This document shows, in pieces, positions 14,254 to 23,954 of a stretch of 64,000 bases of DNA. The notes below the pieces were generated by a model. That model was not told where the DNA came from. It saw only the letters and a program-made list of their open reading frames with translations, and made no database searches. The stretch spans positions 1 through 64,000 of the forward strand of contig NZ_CP092423.2 in the NCBI RefSeq assembly GCF_022374895.2, read 5' to 3'. How positions within the stretch are numbered: position 1 is the stretch's first letter; every line of letters begins with the position of its first letter. Made by a program: the position numbers and the translations under genes. This DNA is from Mycobacterium lentiflavum (lineage in GTDB: Bacteria; Actinomycetota; Actinomycetes; Mycobacteriales; Mycobacteriaceae).

Positions 14254-14997
14254 ATGATCCAGACCGGCCGGTCACCATGGCGCTTCGGTGTCCCATTGGT
14301 TTGCCTGCTGGCCGGACTATTGCTGGCGGCCACCCACGGGGTGTCCGGTGGCGCCGAGATCCGCCGCAGTGATGCACCCCGGCTGGTGGACTTGGTGCGG
14401 GAGACCCAGGCCTCGGTGAATCGACTCAAGGCCGAACGCGACGAGCTGGAAGGCAAGATCGACTCGACGCATCTACGGTCTTCCGATGCCGCATTGGCGG
14501 CCATGCTGCGCCGTTCGGCGGAGCTGGCGGCTGAGGCGGACATGACCCCGGTGCATGGGCCCGGCCTGGAGGTGACGCTCGATGACGCCCAGCGCGACGC
14601 CAACGGCCGCTTCCCGCGCGATGCCTCCCCCGACGACCTGGTGGTGCACCAGCAAGACATCCAGGCCGTCCTCAACGCCCTGTGGAGCGCCGGCGCGGAG
14701 GCGATCCAGATGCAGGATCAACGGATCATCGCGTCGTCGGTGCCGCGCTGCGTCGGCAACACGCTGCTGCTCAACGGCCGCACCTACAGCCCGCCCTACA
14801 CTGTCACCGCGATCGGTAATGCCGCGGCCATGCAGGCGGCCCTGGCCGCCGCTCCCCTGGTGACTCTCTATAAGCAGTACGTCGTCCGGTTCGGGCTCGG
14901 CTACCACGAGGACGTCAAGCCCGACGTGCAGATCGTCGGCCACACCGAACCGGTCCGGATGCATTTCGCGCAGCCGGCCGGTCCGGTCGGCTACTGA
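14254..14997 (+). CDS. DUF881 membrane-anchored protein (Rv0012-like)
   Basis: A 247-residue protein with one N-terminal hydrophobic anchor (about 10-28), a coiled-coil stretch (LVRETQASVNRLKAERDELEGKI) and a DUF881 domain including HQQDIQAVLNALWSAGAEAIQMQDQR and VGNTLLLNGRTYSPPYTVTAIG. It is the equivalent of Rv0012 beside crgA. Topology suggests an extracytoplasmic domain in the division/cell-wall neighbourhood; the molecular role is not known. Confidence 0.9.
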   Translation: MIQTGRSPWRFGVPLVCLLAGLLLAATHGVSGGAEIRRSDAPRLVDLVRETQASVNRLKAERDELEGKIDSTHLRSSDAALAAMLRRSAELAAEADMTPVHGPGLEVTLDDAQRDANGRFPRDASPDDLVVHQQDIQAVLNALWSAGAEAIQMQDQRIIASSVPRCVGNTLLLNGRTYSPPYTVTAIGNAAAMQAALAAAPLVTLYKQYVVRFGLGYHEDVKPDVQIVGHTEPVRMHFAQPAGPVGY

Positions 14998-15046
14998 AGG
15001 CCGACTGAGCACTGACCAGTGGTCGGCAGGGCGGTAGCCTGACACG

Positions 15047-15745
15047 ATGCGCATCCTGGTTGTCGACAACTACGACAGCTTCGTGTTCAACCTCGTGCAG
15101 TACTTGGGGCAACTCGGAGTCGAGGCTGACGTATGGCGCAACGACGACGCCAGGCTCTCCGACCCACCGGACGGCCACGGCGCCATCGCCGCGCGATTCG
15201 ACGGTGTGCTGCTCAGCCCCGGGCCGGGCACCCCGGAACGTGCCGGTGCGTCGATCGACCTGGTCCGCGCGTGTGCCGCGGCGGCCACCCCGCTGCTAGG
15301 CGTCTGCCTCGGGCACCAAGCCATCGGCGTCGCGTTCGGCGCCATCGTCGACCGTGCGCCCGAATTGCTACACGGCAAAACCAGCAGTGTCCACCACACC
15401 AATGTCGGTGTGCTGCAAGGCCTTCCGGATCCCTTCACCGCGACCCGCTACCACTCGCTGACGATCCTGCCCGAATCGTTGCCGCCAGTGCTCGAGGTGA
15501 CTGCCCAGACTCGCAGCGGGGTCATCATGGCAGTGCGCCATACCGAGCTGCCGATCCACGGTGTGCAGTTCCATCCGGAGTCGATCCTCACCGAGGGCGG
15601 TCACCGGATGCTGGCCAACTGGCTGGCCTATTGCGGGTGGTCACGCGACGACACCCTGATCCGCCGGCTGGAGAACGAGGTCCGGTCCGCGGTGCGGCCG
15701 TATTTCCCGGCCGAACCGGCGGCTACTGACCGAACTTCAGCGTGA
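15047..15745 (+). CDS. pabA: Aminodeoxychorismate/anthranilate synthase glutaminase subunit
   Basis: Class I glutamine amidotransferase that feeds ammonia to the chorismate-using partner for p-aminobenzoate (folate) or anthranilate. The 232 residues contain the oxyanion motif SPGPGTPE, the nucleophile elbow GVCLGHQAIG (catalytic Cys) and the His/Glu pair VQFHPESILTEGG. M. tuberculosis calls the same locus trpG/pabA. Its 3' end overlaps the convergent pknB by 23 bp. Confidence 0.95.
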   Translation: MRILVVDNYDSFVFNLVQYLGQLGVEADVWRNDDARLSDPPDGHGAIAARFDGVLLSPGPGTPERAGASIDLVRACAAAATPLLGVCLGHQAIGVAFGAIVDRAPELLHGKTSSVHHTNVGVLQGLPDPFTATRYHSLTILPESLPPVLEVTAQTRSGVIMAVRHTELPIHGVQFHPESILTEGGHRMLANWLAYCGWSRDDTLIRRLENEVRSAVRPYFPAEPAATDRTSA

Positions 15746-17603
15746 TGATGCCGTCCCGGTTGACTCCGGCGCCGGCGGGCGGGTTCTGATACACCACCTT
15801 GTGGGACTGAGAGCTGCCGGCGTCGACGTCGGCGCCCTTGTCCAGGACTCCGGTCCAGCCCAGTGCGCGTAGCCGTGGTTCGGCGTCGGTCCAGAACATG
15901 CCGGTCAGGTCGGGCATCAGGAACTGATTGCCCTTGGACACCTGCAGCTCGATGATCGAGTCCACCGGAACCGTCTGCCCCTTGGGTGGATTGGTCCCGA
16001 TCACCTCGCCGGCCGGCCGCGGGCTGTCCACCGATGTCTGGGTGAGCTTGGTGAAGCCGTAGACCGTGAGGTTCTTCTGCGCGATGTCGATGGTCTGACC
16101 CGCGACATCGGGAACCTGCTTGGTCTCCGGTCCGGAGCCCACGATCACGGTGATCAAGTTGGTGATCGCCGATGTCTGGTTGGCCGGCGGGTTGGTGCCG
16201 ATCACCTTGCCCAGTAGGTCCGGGGTCGACGGCGAGTTCGCCTGTTTGAACTTGGTGAACCCGGCGGCCTTCAGCTTGCTCACCGCGTCGGAGTAACTCA
16301 TCGAGGACACGTCGGGCACTTCGCGCTGCTCGGGCCCGGTCGAGACGTTAATCGTGATCTCGTCGCCGGCCGCTACCGACGCGTTGGCGCCGGGGTCGGT
16401 GCTGATGACATGGTCGGGCGGGATCGACGAATCGGGCTTCTGCAGTGTGCGGGTCTTGAAGCCGCGATTCTGCAGGGCCGCAACGGCATCGGCGGACACT
16501 TGCCCGCGCATGTCGGGCACTTGCACGTCGCGGGTCGAGCCGCCGAACGTGTTGAACGCGATGACGACGACAATCGTGAGCACCGCCAACACGGCGACCG
16601 CCACGACCCAGCGACCGATCGGACCGCCCATCCGATCCGGGTCGATCTCGGCGAGGCGTTGGCGAGGTAGCGGGTCGCTGCGCGGACCCCCGTGGCCGGA
16701 TCCGGTCGAGGCCATCATCGAGGTCCGCTCGGCGTCGGTGAATACCCTGGGTGCCTCGGGTGTCTCACCGTTGTGCACCCGGACCAGGTCGGCGCGCATC
16801 TCCGCCGCGGTCTGATAACGGTTGTCCGGATTCTTGGCCAACGCCTTGAGCACTACGGCGTCGAGGTCGGGGGAAATACCCGCGTGCCGCTTCGACGGCG
16901 GCACCGGGTCTTCCCGGACATGTTGGTAGGCAACCGAAACCGGTGAGTCCCCGGTGAAAGGTGGCTCCCCGGTAAGGATTTCGTAAAGCACACAGCCCAG
17001 CGAATAGACATCGGAGCGGGCGTCGACGGAATCGCCACGGGCCTGCTCCGGCGAGAGGTACTGCGCGGTGCCGATCACGGCCGCGGTCTGGGTGACGCTG
17101 TTGCCGCTGTCGGCGATGGCCCGCGCGATGCCGAAGTCCATCACCTTGACCGCGTTGGTCGTGCTGATCATGATGTTCGCCGGCTTGACGTCGCGGTGAA
17201 TGATGCCGTTCTGGTGGCTGAAGTTCAGGGCCTGGCAGGCGTCGGCGATGATCTCGATCGCGCGGCGTGGCGGTAGGGGCCCGTCGTTGTGCACGATATC
17301 GCGCAGCGTCACGCCGTCGACGTATTCCATCACGATGTAGGGCAACGGACCCGCGGGCGTCTCGGCCTCGCCGGTGTCGTAGACGGCGACGATCGCCGGG
17401 TGATTGAGCGCCGCGGCGTTTTGCGCCTCGCGACGGAAGCGTAGGTAGAAGCTCGGATCGCGGGCCAGATCGGCGCGCAGCACCTTCACCGCGACGTCGC
17501 GGTGCAAGCGGACGTCGCGGGCTAAGTGAACCTCCGACATACCGCCGAAACCGAGGATGTCGCCCAGTTCGTAACGGTCGGACAGGTGCTGAGGGGTGGT
17601 CAT
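15723..17603 (-). CDS. pknB: Serine/threonine protein kinase PknB
   Basis: Essential receptor kinase that senses muropeptides and controls cell-wall growth. At 626 residues it equals the M. tuberculosis length. The kinase domain (about 11-274) shows [11 protein letters not shown], catalytic Lys40 (VAVKVL), [10 protein letters not shown] and DFG, with Thr residues in the activation loop ([11 protein letters not shown]). One transmembrane helix (about 331-353) leads to four extracellular PASTA repeats. ATGA overlap with pknA. It is the last gene of the operon starting at pstP. Confidence 0.99.
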   Translation of the reverse strand: MTTPQHLSDRYELGDILGFGGMSEVHLARDVRLHRDVAVKVLRADLARDPSFYLRFRREAQNAAALNHPAIVAVYDTGEAETPAGPLPYIVMEYVDGVTLRDIVHNDGPLPPRRAIEIIADACQALNFSHQNGIIHRDVKPANIMISTTNAVKVMDFGIARAIADSGNSVTQTAAVIGTAQYLSPEQARGDSVDARSDVYSLGCVLYEILTGEPPFTGDSPVSVAYQHVREDPVPPSKRHAGISPDLDAVVLKALAKNPDNRYQTAAEMRADLVRVHNGETPEAPRVFTDAERTSMMASTGSGHGGPRSDPLPRQRLAEIDPDRMGGPIGRWVVAVAVLAVLTIVVVIAFNTFGGSTRDVQVPDMRGQVSADAVAALQNRGFKTRTLQKPDSSIPPDHVISTDPGANASVAAGDEITINVSTGPEQREVPDVSSMSYSDAVSKLKAAGFTKFKQANSPSTPDLLGKVIGTNPPANQTSAITNLITVIVGSGPETKQVPDVAGQTIDIAQKNLTVYGFTKLTQTSVDSPRPAGEVIGTNPPKGQTVPVDSIIELQVSKGNQFLMPDLTGMFWTDAEPRLRALGWTGVLDKGADVDAGSSQSHKVVYQNPPAGAGVNRDGIITLKFGQ

Positions 17604-18910
17604 TGCGGTGTCTCGTGTCGGGCCGTCGACAGGCTGGGCGTCGAGGGGGTAGCCCAGCTCAGTTCGGGTGGCCTGCGGTGGAATCCAGAATTACTTATCG
17701 CGGCGCGATCCGTCCAATCCAGTCGCAAACTGGGGCCGGAACCGCTGGGGGTCTTGCTCGCCGGCGGCGTCCCGGTGTCGGTGACCGTCGGAGGCGGAGG
17801 CTGTTGCTGGGTGTCACCGCGGGAATTGATGACGATCAGCACCGCGATGATGATGGCGAGCGCGCCCAGCACCCCGGCCGCCCACAGCAGCGCGCGCTGA
17901 CCCGACGAAAAGGTGCGACGGGCCGGCGGACGACGACTGTTCGTCACCGGCCGCGCTCGGCTCGGTGCACCGCCCCGCGCGCTGGGCGCGGCGGTCGTGC
18001 GGGCCTGCGGGCTGGACGGAATGGCCGCCGGCGAGGCCCGTCCGGGCGGCGGTGACTGGCTGGGCCGCGGGGGACGGCGCCCGGCGCGGACCGCGGCGAC
18101 GGCGTCGGCGAACGGGCCGCCGCTGCGGTAGCGCATGCCGGGGTTCTTCACCAGCGTGATCTCAATGAGTTCGCGCACGTTGGGCGGAAGCTCGGGCGGC
18201 AGCGGCGGCGGCGGTTCCTTGATGTGCTTCATCGCGACCGTCAGGGCGCCGTCACCGGTGAACGGCCGCTTGCCCGAAACCACTTCGTAGCCAACAACTC
18301 CCAGGGAGTACACATCGCTGGAGGGGGTGGCGTCATGGCCCAGCGCCTGTTCGGGCGCGATGTATTGAGCGGTGCCCATCACCATGCCGGTTTGGGTGAC
18401 CGGGGCGGCGTCGACGGCCTTGGCGATACCGAAGTCGGTGATCTTCACCTGGCCGGTCGGGGTAATCAGGATGTTGCCGGGCTTGACGTCGCGGTGTACC
18501 AATCCGGCGGCGTGCGCGATCTGCAGCGCGCGGCCCGTTTGCTCGAGCATGTCCAGTGCGTGCCGCAGCGACAGCCGGCCGGTGCGCTTGAGGACCGAGT
18601 TCAGCGGCTCGCCGTTGACCAGCTCCATCACCAGATAGGCGGTGCGGCCCTCGCCGTCCATCTGGCTTTCGCCGTAGTCGTGCACGGCGGCGATACCGGG
18701 GTGATTGAGCATCGCGGTGGTGCGCGCCTCGGCGCGGAACCGCTCGATGAATTCGGGGTCCTGAGAGAACTCCGCCTTGAGGACCTTGACCGCCACGCGC
18801 CGGCCCAGCCGGCTGTCCACCGCCTCCCAGACCTGGCCCATGCCGCCGGTGGCGATGAGGCGCTGCAGCCGGTACCTGCCCGACAGCGTCACTCCAACTC
18901 GTGGGCTCAT
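17600..18910 (-). CDS. pknA: Serine/threonine protein kinase PknA
   Basis: Division/cell-shape kinase partnered with PknB. From ATG 18910 the product is 436 residues: kinase domain ([23 protein letters not shown] start, [23 protein letters not shown]), a Pro/Ser-rich juxtamembrane linker, one transmembrane helix ([21 protein letters not shown]) and a short extracellular tail without PASTA repeats. The shorter start is used because upstream codons lie inside pbpA in another frame and the ATGA overlap (18907-18910) couples the two genes. Confidence 0.98.
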   Translation of the reverse strand: MSPRVGVTLSGRYRLQRLIATGGMGQVWEAVDSRLGRRVAVKVLKAEFSQDPEFIERFRAEARTTAMLNHPGIAAVHDYGESQMDGEGRTAYLVMELVNGEPLNSVLKRTGRLSLRHALDMLEQTGRALQIAHAAGLVHRDVKPGNILITPTGQVKITDFGIAKAVDAAPVTQTGMVMGTAQYIAPEQALGHDATPSSDVYSLGVVGYEVVSGKRPFTGDGALTVAMKHIKEPPPPLPPELPPNVRELIEITLVKNPGMRYRSGGPFADAVAAVRAGRRPPRPSQSPPPGRASPAAIPSSPQARTTAAPSARGGAPSRARPVTNSRRPPARRTFSSGQRALLWAAGVLGALAIIIAVLIVINSRGDTQQQPPPPTVTDTGTPPASKTPSGSGPSLRLDWTDRAAISNSGFHRRPPELSWATPSTPSLSTARHETPQ

Positions 18911-20385
18911 GGGCCCCCCTGCAGTGCGGCCTGGATAACGGCCCGTCCGATCGGCGCCGCGAGCGCCCCGCCGGTCGCAGAGAGGCGGTCGGCACCGTTC
19001 TCCACGAGCACGGCCACGGCAACCTTCGGCGCCTGCGCGGGAGCGAACGCGATGTACCACGCGTGCGGCGGAGTGTTGCGCGGGTCGGCGCCATGCTCTG
19101 CGGTACCGGTCTTGGATGCGATCTGCACGCCGGGAATGGCCCCTTTCTGCTGTGCAGCCTTCTCGGCACCGACCATGAGCTCTGTCAGCTTAGCGGCGAT
19201 CTGCGGCGATACCGCGCGACGCTGCTGATAGGGCGCAGTCGTGCTGATGTTGGCCAAGTCCGGTCCCTTGAGGCTCTCGACCAGGTAAGGCTGCATCGTC
19301 ACGCCGTCGTTCGCGATGGTCGCGGCGATCTCCGCGTTCTCCAGCGGGGTCAGCGCCACGTCCTTCTGCCCGATGCTAGACATCCCGAGAGCGGCGGCAT
19401 CCGCGATTATCCCAACCGTCGATTCCGCGACCTGAAGCGGAATCACGCTCGGGCTGGTGTCCAGTCCGAACGAATGCGCCATGCTGCGCAGCGCCTCCGA
19501 CCCGGTAAGGATGCCCAGCTGGACAAATGCGGTGTTGCACGACTTGGCGAAGGCCTCGCTCAGGGACACGGTCGGTTGGTCGCCGCACGGCGTGCCACCG
19601 TAGTTCTCCAACGTCGCGGTGCTGTTAGGCAGCGGGATCGTCGGCGCCGCGGTCAGCTGCTCGTCGTCCTTGGCACCGGCCTGCAGCGCCGCCGCGGTAG
19701 TGATCACCTTGAACGTCGACCCGGGTGGGTAGGTCTCCGAGATCGCACGGTTGGTGAGCGGGTTGTCCGGATCATCACGCAGGCGCTGCCATGCCTGCGC
19801 CTGCACCTCGGGGTCGTGCGAGGCCAGCAAGTTGGGGTCGTACGACGGCGAGGACACCATGGCCAGAATTTTGCCGGTGGACGGCTCCAGGGCCACCACG
19901 GCTCCCTTGCACGGCGGCCCGCCGCAACCCTGCTGCATCCCGTCCCATGCCGCCTGCTGCATCCGGGGGTTGATCGTGGTGTCGACATTGCCGCCGCGGG
20001 GATCGCGGCCGGTGAAGAAGTCGGCCAGCCGCCGCCCGAACAGTCGCTCGTCGGAACCGTTGAGCAGCGAGTCCTCGGCGCGCTCCAGGCCGGAGCTGGA
20101 ATAGCGCAGCGAATAGAAGCCGGTGATCGGCGCATACACCGCGGGGTTGGGGTACACCCGCAGGAAACGGAACCGGCTGTCGGTGGCCACCGAGTAGGCC
20201 AGCAGCTGGCCGCCGGCAATGATCTGGCCGCGCTGACGCGAGTACTCGTCGAGCAGGACGCGCTGATTGCGCGGGTCGGCCCGCAGCCCGTCAGCGGCGA
20301 ACACCTGCGTCATGGTGGCGTTGAGAAGGAGGAGCACGATCAACGCCATCACGGTCATTGAGATCCGGCGGAGAGAGGTGTTCAT
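18907..20385 (-). CDS. pbpA: Penicillin-binding protein PbpA (class B transpeptidase)
   Basis: Monofunctional D,D-transpeptidase acting in septal/sidewall peptidoglycan synthesis with RodA. The 492 residues begin with an N-terminal anchor ([19 protein letters not shown]), then a dimerisation region, and a transpeptidase domain with the three active-site motifs STFK, SCN (in [10 protein letters not shown]) and KTGT. ATGA overlaps couple it to rodA upstream and pknA downstream. Confidence 0.98.
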   Translation of the reverse strand: MNTSLRRISMTVMALIVLLLLNATMTQVFAADGLRADPRNQRVLLDEYSRQRGQIIAGGQLLAYSVATDSRFRFLRVYPNPAVYAPITGFYSLRYSSSGLERAEDSLLNGSDERLFGRRLADFFTGRDPRGGNVDTTINPRMQQAAWDGMQQGCGGPPCKGAVVALEPSTGKILAMVSSPSYDPNLLASHDPEVQAQAWQRLRDDPDNPLTNRAISETYPPGSTFKVITTAAALQAGAKDDEQLTAAPTIPLPNSTATLENYGGTPCGDQPTVSLSEAFAKSCNTAFVQLGILTGSEALRSMAHSFGLDTSPSVIPLQVAESTVGIIADAAALGMSSIGQKDVALTPLENAEIAATIANDGVTMQPYLVESLKGPDLANISTTAPYQQRRAVSPQIAAKLTELMVGAEKAAQQKGAIPGVQIASKTGTAEHGADPRNTPPHAWYIAFAPAQAPKVAVAVLVENGADRLSATGGALAAPIGRAVIQAALQGGP

Positions 20386-21791
20386 ACCTTCTGGATCACC
20401 TCGGTGCCGGCCGCCGCAATCGGCGACGTGTCATGAGTGCGGGATCGCAACGGGCGTCGGGCGCTGTGCGAGATCCGCGCCAGGATGGCCAACAGCACAT
20501 AGTTGGCCAGCAGTGAGGATCCGCCGTAAGACATCCACGGCGTTGTCAGTCCGGTCAGCGGAATGAGCTGCGTGACACCACCGACGACGATAAACAGCTG
20601 AATCGCCAGCGTTGACGCCAGGCCCGCCGCCAGCAGCTTGCCGAAGCTGTCGCGGGTCGCGATCGCCGTGCGCATGCCCCGGACGATCACAATGGTGTAC
20701 AGCATGAGAAGGGCCGCCAGACCCACTAATCCAAGCTCCTCACCGAAGGCGGCGATGATGAAATCGGTGGACGCGGCCGGAACCGTGTCGGGCTGGCCGT
20801 TGCCCAGACCGGTGCCGAAGATGCCCCCGGTAGCAAAGCTGAAAAGCGACTGCACGATCTGGTAGCCGCTGCCGTCGGGGTCGGAGAACGGGTCCCACCA
20901 CATCTGCACGCGAGTCCGTACGTGCGCGAAAATGAAGTACGCGACAATGCTTCCCGCGGCGAACAGCACCAGCCCGATGATCACCCAGCTGAAGCGCTGG
21001 GTGGCCAGGTAGACGACCACCAGAAACGACGCATACAGCAGTAGCGAAGTGCCGAGGTCTTTTTCGAAGACCATCACACCGATCGAGGTCACCCACGCCG
21101 CCAACAGTGGGGCGAGGTCTCGGGGGCGAGGCAGGGTCATTCCCATCAGGTGCTTGCCGACGCTGGTGAACAGGCCGCGCTTGGCGACCAGCACCGCCGA
21201 GAAGAAGATCAGCAGCAGAATCTTGGAGAACTCGGCGGGCTGAATTGAGAAGCCCGGCAAGCGAATCCAGATCTTGGCGCCGTTCTGCTCGGACAGCGAG
21301 GCCGGCAGGAGGGCGGGGATCGCCAAGAAGACCAGACCGGTGAGCCCAAAGATGTAGCCGTACCGGGCAAGCTGACGGTGGTCTTTGAGGAACGTGACGA
21401 CGAGCGCGAACGCGGCAACGCTGACCAGAGTCCACAGCATCTGCTGGGTTGCGCTCGGGTGATGACGACCGCTGAGCTCGCTACCGACAAGGTCGAGCCG
21501 GTGGATCATGACCAAGCCAAGTCCGTTGAGCAGCGCCACAATTGGTAACAGGAGCGGATCGGTGTAGGGAGCGAACCGCCGGATGGCCAGGTGCGCGCCG
21601 CCGAACAAGGCCAGGAAGGCCAGTCCGTAGCTGGCCACACCCCAGCGCAAGCCGCGTTCCTGGTTGGCGTCGACGATCAGCAAGGCGGCGACGGTGATGA
21701 CCGCGGCGAAGCACAACAGCAAGAACTCGGAGTTGCGCCGAGTCCGCAGCGGCGGCGTCACCGTGACCGGCGGCTGGACCTGTGTGGTCAT
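20382..21791 (-). CDS. rodA: SEDS peptidoglycan glycosyltransferase RodA
   Basis: Polytopic glycan polymerase paired with PbpA. The 469 residues show about twelve hydrophobic helices and SEDS motifs such as WIRLPGFSIQPAEFSKILLLI and the C-terminal GGVTQLIPLTGLTTPWMSYGGSS. Four-base overlaps join it to pstP and pbpA. Some annotations name it FtsW-like; the partner PbpA supports RodA. Confidence 0.97.
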   Translation of the reverse strand: MTTQVQPPVTVTPPLRTRRNSEFLLLCFAAVITVAALLIVDANQERGLRWGVASYGLAFLALFGGAHLAIRRFAPYTDPLLLPIVALLNGLGLVMIHRLDLVGSELSGRHHPSATQQMLWTLVSVAAFALVVTFLKDHRQLARYGYIFGLTGLVFLAIPALLPASLSEQNGAKIWIRLPGFSIQPAEFSKILLLIFFSAVLVAKRGLFTSVGKHLMGMTLPRPRDLAPLLAAWVTSIGVMVFEKDLGTSLLLYASFLVVVYLATQRFSWVIIGLVLFAAGSIVAYFIFAHVRTRVQMWWDPFSDPDGSGYQIVQSLFSFATGGIFGTGLGNGQPDTVPAASTDFIIAAFGEELGLVGLAALLMLYTIVIVRGMRTAIATRDSFGKLLAAGLASTLAIQLFIVVGGVTQLIPLTGLTTPWMSYGGSSLLANYVLLAILARISHSARRPLRSRTHDTSPIAAAGTEVIQKV

Positions 21792-23302
21792 GCAGCCGCC
21801 CGGCAGTCGATGCCCGGCTGAGGTGGGGGTGGCGGGAGCGTAGTCACCGTCGGGGAAGGGGTCGTGGGCGACGGGGTCGCGGGTGGTGCTGCAGGGGTGC
21901 TGACGGGGGCGGTACTCGGAGCTGTGCTGCTGGGTGGGGGGCCGCTGGAAGGGGTGGTGGGCGCGGGGGCGCTCGGCGGGGTCGTGCCGCTGGTCGCCGG
22001 GCTCGGTGACCCGGGTGGCGATGTCGCGCGAGGCGGCGGGCAGGGCGGCAGGAGGTTGTTGGCCGACAATTCCTTCAACTGCGATTCGGCCTCATCGAGC
22101 GACCCGGCCGGAAGCCCGGCCAACACTTGCGCGCGCGCGGCGGGGCGCAGATCCTGCAATTGCATGAGCCGGCAGTCGAGGTGGCCACCGGACTGGCTGA
22201 AGCTGATGATCGATAAGTCGTTGCGTGCGTTGAGACAGCCCACCAAATAGGGTTCTTGCAGGGACATGCCCAGCAGTGACCCTTGAATCCCCTTCATGAT
22301 CGAGACCATGCCGTTGTATTCGGCGACGTAGTAGTTGCTCCGGATGATGGCTCGCCCGATGGCCAGGCCGGTGAGTGCCAGCAATACCACCAGCGTGACG
22401 ACGATAAACATCCGCCGCCACGCAAATCGTGGCCGGGGCGCTGGCTCCTCTTGCGGCACAACGCGTTTGGCAGCCTCTTTGCGGGGACCGATCGCGGAAG
22501 CCCGGCCCGCCGAGGTGTTGGGCAGCGTCAGCTGGTCCTCCTCGCCGGATACCGCACCGGCAAGAATCGGCTGGGTCTGACCGTAGTCGTAGTCGACGAC
22601 ATCGGCGACCACCACCGTCACGTTGTCGGGACCGCCGCCCCGTAGCGCCAATTCGATGAGGCGGTAAGCACTTTCGGCGACGTCGGGAATCTGCAGCGCC
22701 TCGTGGATGGTCTCGTCGCTGACCGGATCGGACAGCCCGTCGGAGCAGAGCAGGTAGCGGTCACCGGCGCGGGCTTCGCGCATCGTCAAAGTGGGCTCGA
22801 CCTCGTGGCCGGTCAGCGCTCGCATGATCAGCGATCGCTGCGGATGGCTGTGCGCCTCTTCCTTGGTGATTCGCCCTTCGTCGACCAGGGTTTGGACGAA
22901 GGTGTCGTCCTTGGTGATCTGGGCCAGCTCGCCGTCGCGAAGCAGATACCCGCGCGAGTCTCCGATGTGCACCAATCCAAGACGGTTGCCCGCGAACAGG
23001 ATTGCGGTCAGCGTGGTGCCCATCCCTTCGAGGTCGGGCTCCATCTCTACTTGTGCGGCGATGGCCGAATTGCCCGCGCGCACCGCCGCATCGAGCTTGG
23101 CGAGCAGGTCGCCACCGGGTTCGTCATCGTCGAGGTGAGCCAACGCGGCGATCACCAACTGGGACGCGACCTCGCCGGCGGCGTGGCCGCCCATGCCGTC
23201 GGCCAGGGCCAGAAGGCGAGCGCCGGCGTAGACCGAGTCTTCGTTATTGGCGCGTACCAGGCCGCGATCGCTGCGCGCGGCATATCGCAGGACCAAGCTC
23301 AC
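21788..23302 (-). CDS. pstP: Serine/threonine phosphatase PstP (PP2C)
   Basis: Membrane phosphatase that dephosphorylates PknA/PknB and their substrates. The 504-residue protein has the PP2C metal-binding motifs (VRANNEDS, LALADGMGGHAAGE, GDSRGYL, LLCSDGLSD, GGGPDNVTVV) in residues about 1-237, a transmembrane helix near 298-318, and an extracellular domain ending in a long Pro/Ser/Thr-rich tail. GTG start follows a GGGGGAGAG ribosome site. It is separated from fhaB by 76 bp. Confidence 0.98.
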   Translation of the reverse strand: MSLVLRYAARSDRGLVRANNEDSVYAGARLLALADGMGGHAAGEVASQLVIAALAHLDDDEPGGDLLAKLDAAVRAGNSAIAAQVEMEPDLEGMGTTLTAILFAGNRLGLVHIGDSRGYLLRDGELAQITKDDTFVQTLVDEGRITKEEAHSHPQRSLIMRALTGHEVEPTLTMREARAGDRYLLCSDGLSDPVSDETIHEALQIPDVAESAYRLIELALRGGGPDNVTVVVADVVDYDYGQTQPILAGAVSGEEDQLTLPNTSAGRASAIGPRKEAAKRVVPQEEPAPRPRFAWRRMFIVVTLVVLLALTGLAIGRAIIRSNYYVAEYNGMVSIMKGIQGSLLGMSLQEPYLVGCLNARNDLSIISFSQSGGHLDCRLMQLQDLRPAARAQVLAGLPAGSLDEAESQLKELSANNLLPPCPPPRATSPPGSPSPATSGTTPPSAPAPTTPSSGPPPSSTAPSTAPVSTPAAPPATPSPTTPSPTVTTLPPPPPQPGIDCRAAA

Positions 23303-23378
23303 CGGCGAAACTCTCCCCCGCTAGCGGGAGGTGCGCCCACGCTCCCGGCTGCACCGTCATCATCGTCGTAGGCGCGGG

Positions 23379-23846
23379 TCACGGGCGCAGCTCGATTGCC
23401 GTCTTGCCGATCCGGATCGGCGTTCCGATGGGAACTCGTACCGCAGTGGTCACCTTCGCCCTGTCAAGGTAAGTGCCGTTGGTCGATCCTAGATCCTCGA
23501 CGTACCATTCGGAGCCGCGCTGCGACAGCCGGGCGTGCCGCGTCGAGGCGTAGTCGTCGGTCAGCACCAGCGTCGAGTCGTCCGCACGTCCGATCAACAC
23601 CGGCTGCCCGCTGAGCGTGATGCGTGCACCTGCCAACGCCCCTTCGGTCACCACCAGATAGCGGGCGGCATGGCGGCGCTGGCGAGACGGCAGCAACGTG
23701 CCGCGCAATACCAAACCGCGGCGAACCATGACCGCACCGGTTGGTGCGTAGATGTCAGTCTTCAAGATCCGGAGAACGGACCAGATGAATACCCATAACA
23801 GCATCAAAAATCCGGCGCGCGTCAGCTGCAGTACCAGTCCCTGCAT
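23379..23846 (-). CDS. fhaB: FHA-domain protein FhaB (FipA)
   Basis: Phosphothreonine-binding adaptor of the divisome; in mycobacteria PknA/PknB phosphorylate it. The 155 residues have an N-terminal transmembrane helix (about 6-28), a basic linker with RRGLVLRGTLLPSRQRRHA, and a C-terminal FHA domain with LIGRADDSTLVL, STRHARLS and LGSTNGTYLD. Confidence 0.96.
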   Translation of the reverse strand: MQGLVLQLTRAGFLMLLWVFIWSVLRILKTDIYAPTGAVMVRRGLVLRGTLLPSRQRRHAARYLVVTEGALAGARITLSGQPVLIGRADDSTLVLTDDYASTRHARLSQRGSEWYVEDLGSTNGTYLDRAKVTTAVRVPIGTPIRIGKTAIELRP

Positions 23847-23954
23847 CTGGCGTCCTTTCCGTCCTGGCGCCGCACCTCATGAAACCAAGCAACGTCACGA
23901 TACTTGGAGGGCGGTCGACGCGGGGCGAAGCACGGCAGCTTATGCCCGGTGCGT

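Noticed and set aside
18901..20361. 486-codon plus-strand frame over pbpA
   Set aside because: Mirror of the minus-strand pbpA; no recognisable domain.
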